From contig CAIVCU010000039.1 in assembly GCA_903904495.1 (NCBI GenBank), positions 1 through 12,905 of the forward strand: DNA of 12,905 bases, written 5' to 3'. The translations under genes were made by a program, and so were the position numbers. This DNA comes from an uncultured Chlorobiaceae bacterium (GTDB lineage: Bacteria; Bacteroidota; Chlorobiia; Chlorobiales; Chlorobiaceae). Shown piece after piece: positions 1 to 7,030 of the stretch (its first letter is position 1; every line of letters starts with the position of its first letter). Below the pieces are notes generated by a model. That model ran no database searches and was not told the origin of the DNA. It was given only the letters and a program-made list of their open reading frames with translations.

Positions 1-590
1 TCTGCCTTCCGCAATAAAATCTCATGGCAGCGGACAACATCCGGGCTCGCAGCTTCAAGACCGATCGAGCGCCGTCCCTGTTCCCGACGTGCCGGATCGA
101 CAAAAATCCAGTCGAAAAAATCATCCGGATACATCGAAAGCAAGTCGATGCTGTCGCCATTTTTTACCTGAACATTTGTAACCCCACATTGTTTCAGGTT
201 ATGCTGAAACAACGAACAAAGCAGAGGATCACGCTCGCAGTAGACCACATCATGAAATGCCCTCGAAAGGTATATCGAGTCAACCCCAAGTCCACCGCTT
301 AAATCAATCACCTTCTTCCCCGATAATAAAGAAGTCTTGTATTCCGCCGAACGCTCTCCCGAAGCCTGCTCAAGCGCCAAGGGAGTATAAAGCAGGTTGT
401 GCGGTGAAAGACGAGGTAATTTTTTAGCGGCTTTCTGCCGGCAGGCAAGCTGTTCCGCTATCGCTCTCACCGGCAGCTCCTTGTGGCCATGAAACTGCAT
501 GGCAAAAACCGCCGGATCGTCAGATCGGTGAAGATCAATTATCGACTGAACCTCCGGATCAAGCAGCCTCTGCAATTCTTCGAGTATCAT
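1..590 (-). CDS. Class I SAM-dependent methyltransferase with THUMP-like domain family signature (partial, C-terminus outside window)
   Basis: The reading frame starts at ATG 590 and runs off the left edge, leaving 196 residues and no stop. An in-frame TAA lies nine bases upstream of the ATG, so no longer start is possible. An all-helical-looking N-terminal part (about 1-85) precedes a Rossmann methyltransferase core. Visible motifs are a glycine-rich SAM loop DLSGGLGVDS (96-105), the acidic CERDP (118-122) and DWIFVDPARR (160-169), which resembles the DPPY-like motif IV of nucleic-acid methyltransferases. This arrangement matches the uncharacterised methyltransferases of Bacteroidota/Chlorobiota that carry a C-terminal THUMP-like domain; that domain would lie beyond position 1. 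RNA is the plausible substrate by analogy with THUMP proteins, but the target is unknown. No Shine-Dalgarno sequence is visible. The gene follows fadD by 31 bases with a strong hairpin between them. Confidence 0.85.
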   Translation of the reverse strand, partial: MILEELQRLLDPEVQSIIDLHRSDDPAVFAMQFHGHKELPVRAIAEQLACRQKAAKKLPRLSPHNLLYTPLALEQASGERSAEYKTSLLSGKKVIDLSGGLGVDSIYLSRAFHDVVYCERDPLLCSLFQHNLKQCGVTNVQVKNGDSIDLLSMYPDDFFDWIFVDPARREQGRRSIGLEAASPDVVRCHEILLRKA

Positions 591-606
591 GGAATAATGT
601 TATGAC

Positions 607-629
607 CAGAATAACCCCGGGTTATTCTG
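607..629 (-). repeat. Perfect 10-bp inverted repeat overlapping the fadD stop codon
   Basis: CAGAATAACC (607-616) is separated by three bases from its exact reverse complement GGTTATTCTG (620-629). The right arm contains the TAA stop codon of fadD (622-624). The hairpin lies 16 bases before the start of the downstream methyltransferase gene. Neither strand has a U-tract after the stem, so it is not a standard intrinsic terminator. It may be an mRNA-stabilising or processing hairpin at the end of the bio/fadD transcript, or a weak or factor-assisted terminator. Confidence 0.6.
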
Positions 630-2331
630 CCGCTACAGTTTCGCAATGCGCAGCAACAAGTTTTCGGCGAAGCACCTTGCCTATCGTGGATTTTGGAAGC
701 GCAGTCGTGAATTCAACATGTTTCGGGATTTTGTAGGCTGCAAGGTCTTTGCGGCAGTGTTCACGAAGTTCTTCAACAGAAAGTTGTTGCCCTTCGCGCA
801 GGACAATCCATGCTTTGACAGCTTCGCCCTGATAGTCATCAGGCACGCCTGCAACGCCAACTTCAAACACGGCAGGATGATAAGCGATTACCTCTTCTAC
901 ATCACGGGGCCATACCTGGAAACCTCCGGGTTTGATAACATCTTTTTTACGATCAACAATAAAAAGATATCCGTCCTCATCAAGATACCCTAGATCTCCG
1001 GTATAGAGCCAGCCGTCACGAAGAACGAGAGCTGTTTCCATCGGGTTCTGCCAGTACTCTTTCATCATCTGAGGGGCTCGCATAATGATCTCCCCGACTT
1101 CAAGCGGAGCAAGAATCTCAAAACCATCCTCCTGCTCAACGATCCGGACCTCGACATCCGGCACAGGAATACCTACCGAACCATGTTTATACGTACCTAA
1201 AATCGGAGTAAAGACCGATGCAAGAGCTGATTCGGTCAGACTGTATGCATCAATAATCCTGCCACCGGTAAGTTCTTCAAAACGTCTTTTGTTGTCAAGC
1301 ATGAGAGGGGCGGCACCCGATACACTGAGCTTAAGCGATTTAAGGATTGAACTGTCTTTCTTGACCTTAGGATGGTTGATCAGTGCAGTAAAGAGGGTCG
1401 GCACCCCGGGCAGCACGGCAGGTTTGAGGGTTTTAATGGTATGCAGCAGATCATCAATATCACGGGGGTTCGGAACCATGGCAAGAGGGTATTGCTCGAT
1501 GAGAGCAGCAGTCATAATACCAACCTGGGCATAAACATGAAAAAGCGGCATGTTAAGGAGAATAACATCTTTTCCTTTTTCGAGAATGACACTGAACCAG
1601 CTGGCAATCTGCATCCCGGTAATAACAAGCCCCTGATGAGTAATAACAACACATTTCGGGTTACCGGTAGTCCCGCCTGAAAAAAGAAAAATCGCCGGAT
1701 CGTCATACCTGATAGGGGCCGGAGAAAAGGTAACACCGGAATGAGCCCTGATAAGATCGCTCAACCAATGATCTGCATGCATCAACGTTACCCTGTGCCC
1801 ATCCTTCTTCTCTTTAAAAATTGAAAATAGAAGGTTATTGAGAGGCGAAAGATACTCCTTGATATTTGAAGCGATCACCCTTTTCAAACGTGAATCCGGC
1901 TGAACACTCTTTATTTTCTCGTAAAAAGGAGTCAAGACAATAGCTGTTTCGGCACCGCATTCATTAAGTGCGTGCTCAAACTCACTGAGAGTATAAAGGG
2001 GATTCATTGGAACCGCAATAGCTCCTGCTTTCCATATGGCGAACTCACTGATCACCATCTGTGGAGAGTTTGGCATAATCAGGGCGACACGATCCCCATT
2101 GCCGACACCGAGTGAGAGAAGCGCTGCTGCAAGAGCATTGCTTTGCCGTTCAAATTCAACATATGAGAGCGATGCGCCCTTGAAGAACATAATGGACTTT
2201 TTCGGACACTCTTCTGCCGTTTTTCGGACAACATCAACCAATGTCTGCTTCGGGTAGGGCTGAAGTGAATGGGGAACCCCTTTGTCGTAATGCTTGATCC
2301 AGGGTTTGTCTCTCATTGCTGTGTTTGGCAT
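622..2331 (-). CDS. fadD: Long-chain fatty acid-CoA ligase (FadD-type, AMP-forming)
   Basis: This 569-residue adenylate-forming enzyme should activate fatty acids to acyl-CoA through an acyl-AMP intermediate. The signature elements are in order: the P-loop SGGTTGNPK (218-226), the A5 motif YSLTES (363-368), GWLYTGDLG (440-448) with the ribose-binding Asp446, the hinge region RKKDVIKPGG (461-470), and the A10 lysine Lys552 in STIGK. Length and hinge sequence fit the long-chain FadD group. It has no transmembrane segment and is probably cytosolic or peripheral. It sits 52 bases after bioA on the same strand with no terminator between, so it may be co-transcribed with the biotin genes, but its role there is unclear. 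Pimelate activation is possible but not indicated, since bioC and bioG are present. The start at 2331 has no good ribosome binding site; Met6 at 2316 is an alternative. The family is certain, chain-length specificity is not. Confidence 0.88.
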   Translation of the reverse strand: MPNTAMRDKPWIKHYDKGVPHSLQPYPKQTLVDVVRKTAEECPKKSIMFFKGASLSYVEFERQSNALAAALLSLGVGNGDRVALIMPNSPQMVISEFAIWKAGAIAVPMNPLYTLSEFEHALNECGAETAIVLTPFYEKIKSVQPDSRLKRVIASNIKEYLSPLNNLLFSIFKEKKDGHRVTLMHADHWLSDLIRAHSGVTFSPAPIRYDDPAIFLFSGGTTGNPKCVVITHQGLVITGMQIASWFSVILEKGKDVILLNMPLFHVYAQVGIMTAALIEQYPLAMVPNPRDIDDLLHTIKTLKPAVLPGVPTLFTALINHPKVKKDSSILKSLKLSVSGAAPLMLDNKRRFEELTGGRIIDAYSLTESALASVFTPILGTYKHGSVGIPVPDVEVRIVEQEDGFEILAPLEVGEIIMRAPQMMKEYWQNPMETALVLRDGWLYTGDLGYLDEDGYLFIVDRKKDVIKPGGFQVWPRDVEEVIAYHPAVFEVGVAGVPDDYQGEAVKAWIVLREGQQLSVEELREHCRKDLAAYKIPKHVEFTTALPKSTIGKVLRRKLVAAHCETVAAE

Positions 2332-2383
2332 TTGAACTTGTAATGCTGATGTAGTTGACTTTTAATATACTCCGAAACAATAT

Positions 2384-3676
2384 CTACTCCATAGTTTTAA
2401 CAACATCGCACACAGCCGCAGTCAATTTTCCAAGCTCTTCATCAAGCATAATAAACGGGGGCATGAGATAGACAAGCCTGCTGAAAGGACGGACCCAGAC
2501 CCCTTTATCAACCAATTGCTTCTGAACCACACCCATATCTACCGGTCGGTAAAGCTCAACAACCCCTATCGCGCCAAGCACACGGACATCCGCCACACAC
2601 CTTGACTCCCTGCAAGGCTCAAGCCCTTTACGAAGTCCTGCTTCAAGGCGAAGTACCGATGCCTGCCAGTCATAGCTGCCAAGAAGATGTATGCTTGCAG
2701 ATGCCACCGCACAAGCGAGAGGGTTTGCCATAAAGGTCGGACCATGCATGAAAAGACCTGGATTGCCCGAACAGATTGTTTCAGCAACCCGCTCTGATGC
2801 AAGGGTTGCAGCAAGAGTCATGTAGCCGCCTGTCAACGCTTTACCGACGCACAGTATATCCGGCACAATACCAGCATGCTCAAGTGCAAACATTCTCCCC
2901 GTCCGCCCGAAACCGGTGGCGATTTCATCGAAAATAAGGAGCACACCAAAGCTGTCGCACAGCTCCCTGAGCCTTACAAGATAGTGAGGAGCATAAAAAC
3001 GCATTCCCCCGGCCCCTTGGACAACAGGTTCAATAATTACTCCGGCAATCTCCAGGTGGTGGCGTTCAAGCATGATGCGAATATCAGAAAGATCTTCTTC
3101 TGTACACGGCTCATGAAACCGGCGGGCCGGAGCTTCAGCAAAAAACTGTTCCGTAATCGCGCCTTTAAACATAGAGTGCATGCCTGTTACCGGGTCGCAG
3201 ACCGACATCGCGGCAAAGGTATCGCCATGATAACCTGAACGTACAGTCAGTAACCGGTTTTTTGAGGTTACACCCAAAGCTGCCCAGTACTGAATAGCCA
3301 TCTTGATGGCAACTTCAACCGACACCGACCCTGAATCACTGAAAAAAACTTTCTGCAGAGGCTGAGGGGTCAATCCTATCAGCTGTTTTGCAAGTGTTAC
3401 GGCGGGTTCATGGGTCAGACCTCCGAACATGACGTGGCTCATCCGATGCATCTGTGAAACCATCGCCTCGTTGAGAGCCGGGTGATTATACCCGTGAATG
3501 GCTGCCCACCAGGAGGACATGCCGTCAATAAGTTTGCGCCCATCTTCAAGCTCAATAAACACATCATAAGCACGGGCGACAGGATACACCGGCAACGGAT
3601 TGATCACTGAAGTATAGGGATGCCAGATATGACAATGGTCGAAATCGAGATCAATGGAATGAGACTGGCTGGCCAT
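2384..3676 (-). CDS. bioA: Adenosylmethionine-8-amino-7-oxononanoate aminotransferase (DAPA synthase)
   Basis: BioA transfers the amino group of S-adenosylmethionine to KAPA, giving 7,8-diaminopelargonate; it is a cytosolic class III, fold-type I PLP aminotransferase. The 430 residues match the family length. Diagnostic BioA features are DGMSSWWAAIHGYNHP (51-66), with the paired tryptophans Trp56-Trp57 of the substrate pocket, SDSGS (113-117) binding the PLP phosphate, SGYHGDT (147-153) with the ring-stacking Tyr149, DEIATGFGRTG (250-260) with Asp250 for the pyridine nitrogen, and the Schiff-base Lys279 in VGKALTGGY. HGPTFMANPLA (311-321) is also BioA-like. It follows bioD by 40 bases and is the last recognisable biotin gene of the unit. 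The region just before the ATG lacks a clear Shine-Dalgarno; an AGGAG lies about 33 bases upstream, too far to act normally. Confidence 0.97.
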   Translation of the reverse strand: MASQSHSIDLDFDHCHIWHPYTSVINPLPVYPVARAYDVFIELEDGRKLIDGMSSWWAAIHGYNHPALNEAMVSQMHRMSHVMFGGLTHEPAVTLAKQLIGLTPQPLQKVFFSDSGSVSVEVAIKMAIQYWAALGVTSKNRLLTVRSGYHGDTFAAMSVCDPVTGMHSMFKGAITEQFFAEAPARRFHEPCTEEDLSDIRIMLERHHLEIAGVIIEPVVQGAGGMRFYAPHYLVRLRELCDSFGVLLIFDEIATGFGRTGRMFALEHAGIVPDILCVGKALTGGYMTLAATLASERVAETICSGNPGLFMHGPTFMANPLACAVASASIHLLGSYDWQASVLRLEAGLRKGLEPCRESRCVADVRVLGAIGVVELYRPVDMGVVQKQLVDKGVWVRPFSRLVYLMPPFIMLDEELGKLTAAVCDVVKTME

Positions 3677-3716
3677 AGCGGTTGACTGCTTTGCAATTGA
3701 TAACTATAAACTCCTG

Positions 3717-4391
3717 TTATAAACAGAGACGAACGAGTGCATCTCCTTCCAGCAAGCCATCCCGAAGGTCAATTACCGGCGCCGATGATCCCGCTTTATT
3801 CAGGTAGTGACAAATAACCTCGCGCGTATCATCGGCTATCATCTTGTCGGTGCTCTGAAAACAGTTATAAATAACCCCCCTGATAACGATTCCCCGTTTC
3901 ACACAGGTTTCAATCGAGAGAAGGGTATGGCTGATACTGCCAAGTCTCGGAGCCGTCACAAGAACAAGCTCATATCCGGCATCCCGAATATAATCCGCAA
4001 AAAGCAGATCCCGGGTAAGAGGCACCATCAAACCGCCAACTCCTTCAAGAAGCACCAGCTCATAGCGTTTCTGCAAAGCAAAGGTAGCCCGGCGTATGTT
4101 CAGGACATCAATTTCAACTCCTTCCATACGAGCCGAAAGATGAGGTGAAGCGGGATAGCGGAAAACGTAAGGCGATGTGAACCCGTCCCTGTCCACATCC
4201 TGCAGGCCAATGCCCATAAGACGCCGATGTTCCAGAATATCCTCCGCTACACCGTCACAGCCGGTCTGGACGATTTTCTGGGTAATAACCGCTCTTCCCT
4301 GCTGAAGCAGGGCTTTTGCAAGCAGACCGGTCACATATGTCTTTCCAATTCCGGTATCAATACCGGAAACAGCAACGACTGATCCTTTCAT
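3717..4391 (-). CDS. bioD: ATP-dependent dethiobiotin synthetase
   Basis: BioD carboxylates 7,8-diaminopelargonate with CO2 and closes the ureido ring at the cost of ATP, giving dethiobiotin. The protein from ATG 4391 has 224 residues, the usual length. It shows the P-loop SGIDTGIGKT (9-18), the loop QKIVQTG (38-44) with Lys39 where most homologues have KPVQTG, and LLEGVGGLMVPL (114-125) with the Mg-binding Glu116. The frame is open further upstream to an ATG at 4508, but that extension overlaps the end of bioC and has no family similarity. The ATG at 4391 lies 11 bases after the bioC stop, with a modest AAGAAG ribosome binding site five bases ahead. The Ile in place of Pro in the substrate loop is also seen in Bacteroidota-like sequences and is probably lineage-specific. 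Confidence 0.96.
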   Translation of the reverse strand: MKGSVVAVSGIDTGIGKTYVTGLLAKALLQQGRAVITQKIVQTGCDGVAEDILEHRRLMGIGLQDVDRDGFTSPYVFRYPASPHLSARMEGVEIDVLNIRRATFALQKRYELVLLEGVGGLMVPLTRDLLFADYIRDAGYELVLVTAPRLGSISHTLLSIETCVKRGIVIRGVIYNCFQSTDKMIADDTREVICHYLNKAGSSAPVIDLRDGLLEGDALVRLCL

Positions 4392-4402
4392 AAGAGCTTC
4401 TT

Positions 4403-5176
4403 TTACAGGCAGCAATAAACAGGATGATAGGTAAGGTAGACGCCGTTTTCGCAGGAAAACAATCGGCTGTACTCTGTAACAAAGTGCTGGTATCGGCTTT
4501 TTGTCCATGACCGGCGCTGAAGACCGTTGACGCCAGTCTGCCGTATATGATGCAGCACTGCCTCAGGCGAGCTGAATTCCAAACGCTGCTCATCTTCTTT
4601 ACTGACAATGAGATCAAAATGCCGTCCTGCAAGAATTTCAAGTTCTCCGAGAGAGTGATAGAGAAGTCCAACATCCTCGATACTTGTGATCTCCTGCATA
4701 TTTGAGGTGCTGAAGGTGCTGAAGGCCAGGATTCCTTCCGGGTTGAGATGATCTGACATCGTTCTGAAAAAGTCATCCAGATCATCAAGCCATTGCAGCG
4801 TGGCATTTGAAGCCACAAGATCCAGTGCTGATGGCAACTCGTCCCGGCACTCTATATCCCCTGCAAGAAAGTGAAACTCATCAAGCGGAAAACGATCCCG
4901 TACCTTTAGAACGCAAAGGTTACTCTCTTCAACTAGATCATTGGCATAATAGCTCTTAACGGTGCAGCGGCTCAGCAGCTCAGCCATGAATGCTCCCGAC
5001 CCCGACCCGACCTCAAGAACCCGGTTGAATCTGCAGGACGGCTCCTCCCTGCAGATCATTTCAGCAAGCTCTACCGCCATGGTTTTCTGGACAACAGCAT
5101 TACCGCCATAGCTTCTGAGTGTTCTGCAGAACCTTTCCCGGACAAGCTCTTTGTCTATTTTTATTTTCTGCAGCAT
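4403..5176 (-). CDS. bioC: Malonyl-[acyl-carrier protein] O-methyltransferase
   Basis: BioC methylates the free carboxyl of malonyl-ACP, disguising it so that fatty acid synthase can build the pimeloyl chain; it is the first committed step of biotin synthesis. The 257-residue product has the SAM loop LEVGSGSG (54-61), AND (78-80) at the end of strand 2, the acidic GDI (106-108), and the BioC-type segment LDLVASNATLQWL (118-130). The late HHIRQTGVNG (209-218) is characteristic of BioC among class I methyltransferases. The start at 5176 is fixed by a strong AGGAGG seven bases ahead; a longer open frame to 5293 lies inside bioG and has no matching features. The gene overlaps the end of bioG by 16 bases, so translation of the two is probably coupled, which fits their sequential roles at either end of chain elongation. 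Confidence 0.94.
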   Translation of the reverse strand: MLQKIKIDKELVRERFCRTLRSYGGNAVVQKTMAVELAEMICREEPSCRFNRVLEVGSGSGAFMAELLSRCTVKSYYANDLVEESNLCVLKVRDRFPLDEFHFLAGDIECRDELPSALDLVASNATLQWLDDLDDFFRTMSDHLNPEGILAFSTFSTSNMQEITSIEDVGLLYHSLGELEILAGRHFDLIVSKEDEQRLEFSSPEAVLHHIRQTGVNGLQRRSWTKSRYQHFVTEYSRLFSCENGVYLTYHPVYCCL

Positions 5177-5853
5177 GCGAGAACCTCCTGCAGATTTCTG
5201 AAATGAAAAAAAGGAAAATGAGGCATATCGGCAATAACAGTTTGAGGAACACCTTTCCATGCATGGAACTGCTGCTGTGGTGGAAACACACAATCTCTGC
5301 CTCCAATAACAGCATGATTATAGTGCCATGAAGTACTTCTTTCTAACGTTCTGTTAAAAAAGTGCTTCTGGAGCTCCTCAAGCTCAGTCAGCTGATCTGA
5401 AGTTTCGCGATCAGGCGACATGCGGGAAAAAAGTTCAAGAGCTTCACCGGTGCCGCACATCCTGCGATTGAAACGATGGCGATTTTCTTCGCAGTAGGTT
5501 GAAAGCGTTGCATGAAAGACCGCTGGCGGAATCCCCATCCCGGCATCTACCGGATGCAGGGTCCCGTTGATGGCAATAGCCTGCCCTATCGGGGGAAGTT
5601 CAGTATGCTGGGCCACCCACACCCCGAATGACCAGGCTACAACCGTGATACCGCCATAACAGGTTATCCTGTTCATAAATCCCGGCTCACTCTCCAGCGT
5701 ATGGTAATCGTAACAGACCAGCATATCCTGAGAAAAACCTGCGGCATGCGATTCATGCAGAAGATACTCGGCCATACGGTGATCCATTCCCCAGCCGCTG
5801 AAGAAAAGCAGAAGCTCATCGGCTCCCTCTTTTCTAAGCCATACGGTTTTCAT
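5161..5853 (-). CDS. bioG: Pimeloyl-ACP methyl ester esterase, BioG type (DUF452)
   Basis: BioG is an alpha/beta hydrolase that removes the methyl group from pimeloyl-ACP methyl ester, ending chain elongation; it replaces the E. coli BioH. The 230-residue protein begins with the BioG-typical LLLFFSGWGMD (15-24). The nucleophile is Ser75 in AWSFGVW, followed by an INGT segment (95-98), with Asp187 in GGRDCVFPP and His212 in PHFPFF completing a plausible catalytic triad. A longer frame open to 5991 lies inside bioF and is rejected, because ATG 5853 has a GGAGG (5865-5869) eleven bases upstream. The gene starts seven bases after the bioF stop and overlaps bioC by 16 bases. BioG is known to be less common than BioH and is often linked or fused to bioC, which supports the call. 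Confidence 0.92.
   Translation of the reverse strand: MKTVWLRKEGADELLLFFSGWGMDHRMAEYLLHESHAAGFSQDMLVCYDYHTLESEPGFMNRITCYGGITVVAWSFGVWVAQHTELPPIGQAIAINGTLHPVDAGMGIPPAVFHATLSTYCEENRHRFNRRMCGTGEALELFSRMSPDRETSDQLTELEELQKHFFNRTLERSTSWHYNHAVIGGRDCVFPPQQQFHAWKGVPQTVIADMPHFPFFHFRNLQEVLACCRK
5184..5189 (-). promoter_or_regulatory. Ribosome binding site of bioC
   Basis: AGGAGG on the minus strand lies seven bases before ATG 5176, inside the last codons of bioG. It is the best Shine-Dalgarno of the operon and decides the bioC start over upstream in-frame ATGs. Confidence 0.85.
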
Positions 5854-5860
5854 GATATCG

Positions 5861-7018
5861 CTATCCTCCGATAATTTCAGGTATTCGTGCAATATCTTCC
5901 CACTGCAGGGTTGACCGGAGAGAGATGCGGATACGGGCACCTTTTTCCGGAACAGTAGGAGGACGCACCGGCATACAGAGAAATCCGGCATTTTTCAACC
6001 GGACAGCCAGGGCTACCGCCCTGTCATTGCTGCCTGTAATAACCGGAACGATATGACTGTCGCCCGGGACATCAAAGCCACAGACGATCAGCTCTCTTCG
6101 AAGCCTCTCTGCGAGCCCAAGAAGCGCCGCTCTCTCTGGATACATGGAAACCTGCCGTTGAAGGGTGAGCAGGCTCCATCCAAGAATAACCGGCGGCAGA
6201 GCCGTGGTAAAAATGAATGATCGCATGGTATTCAAGAGATACTCTCTTACAAGAGAACTCATAACGGCAAAAGCTCCCGTTGAAGCAAGTGCCTTACCAA
6301 ATGTTCCGGTAATGATATCGATCTCCTGAACCATCCCTGCCGTTTCACACAAACCGAGGCCGAGCCCCCCGAACACCCCGACACCATGAGCTTCATCAAC
6401 AATAAGGAACGCTCCGTATTTCTCTTTCAAAGCAACAAGCCGGGAAAGATCGGCAAGATCACCATCCATACTGAACACCGATTCAGTAACAATAAAAATC
6501 TGGCGATACCTGCCTTGTGCCGCAGCAAGCAGCACTTCAAGATGATCGTAGTCCCGGTGACGATATCGCTGGTAGGGGGCTTCAGCAATTTTCATCCCGT
6601 CAATAATGCTGGCATGGTTCAACCTGTCGCTCAGCACAAGATCATGACGGTTGCAAAGCGCTGGAAGTATCCCGATGTTGGCATGATATCCGCTGTTGAA
6701 AACCATGGCGGATTCCCGTCCGTAGAGTGATGCCAGGGCTTTTTCCAGCTGCTCGTAAAGCGGGTGATTCCCCGTCAGAAGACGGGATGAAGAGCTGGTC
6801 ATGGCATGCGAACTCCTCCTGAACTGTATTCCATACCCTTCAAGCATCGCCGTGTCATCACCGAGTCCGAGATAATCGTTCGAGGAGAGGTTCAAAAGCC
6901 GCTGCCCGTTTACCTCAATATCCTTCCCGTTGCGGGCGGTAATGTCAGGGAGCACCCTGTACCGGTCAAGGCTCTTGAGCTCATCAAGCTCTTCCCTGAT
7001 CCGTTCATGAAACTGCAT
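5861..7018 (-). CDS. bioF: 8-amino-7-oxononanoate synthase (KAPA synthase)
   Basis: BioF condenses the pimeloyl thioester, here probably pimeloyl-ACP, with L-alanine and releases CO2, giving 8-amino-7-oxononanoate. It is a cytosolic PLP enzyme of the alpha-oxoamine synthase family. The 385-residue length is typical. Visible motifs are NLSSNDYLGL (43-52), SSSSRLLTGNHPLYEQLE (75-92), NSGYHAN (108-114), His135 in LNHAS that stacks on PLP, VDEAHGVGVFG (207-217) with Asp208 and His211, and the Schiff-base Lys242 in GTFGKALAS. It starts 12 bases after the bioB stop with GGAG seven bases before the ATG, and its stop is seven bases before bioG, whose ribosome binding site lies in the last bioF codons. 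Related oxoamine synthases (Kbl, HemA, serine palmitoyltransferase) are excluded by the gene context. Confidence 0.96.
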   Translation of the reverse strand: MQFHERIREELDELKSLDRYRVLPDITARNGKDIEVNGQRLLNLSSNDYLGLGDDTAMLEGYGIQFRRSSHAMTSSSSRLLTGNHPLYEQLEKALASLYGRESAMVFNSGYHANIGILPALCNRHDLVLSDRLNHASIIDGMKIAEAPYQRYRHRDYDHLEVLLAAAQGRYRQIFIVTESVFSMDGDLADLSRLVALKEKYGAFLIVDEAHGVGVFGGLGLGLCETAGMVQEIDIITGTFGKALASTGAFAVMSSLVREYLLNTMRSFIFTTALPPVILGWSLLTLQRQVSMYPERAALLGLAERLRRELIVCGFDVPGDSHIVPVITGSNDRAVALAVRLKNAGFLCMPVRPPTVPEKGARIRISLRSTLQWEDIARIPEIIGG

Positions 7019-7030
7019 TGCTTGGCTCCG

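Noticed and set aside
622..2331. Acyl-CoA synthetase as a pimeloyl-CoA ligase (BioW)
   Set aside because: Its motifs are FadD-type; BioW is a smaller, unrelated fold, and the operon already makes pimeloyl-ACP through BioC/BioG.
3680..3686. GGTTGAC upstream of bioA, identical to a BirA half-site, as a second operator
   Set aside because: No matching GTCAACC half-site lies 14-16 bases away on either side, and bioA is internal to the operon, so a single 7-mer is most likely chance. A similar GTTGAC upstream of fadD (2354-2359) was rejected for the same reason.
4403..5293. Longer bioC product starting at 5293
   Set aside because: The extra 39 residues overlap bioG and look like out-of-frame coding sequence; ATG 5176 follows an AGGAGG at seven bases.
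5161..5991. Longer bioG product starting at 5991
   Set aside because: The extension lies wholly inside bioF in another frame, has no family features, and ATG 5853 has a GGAGG ribosome binding site.
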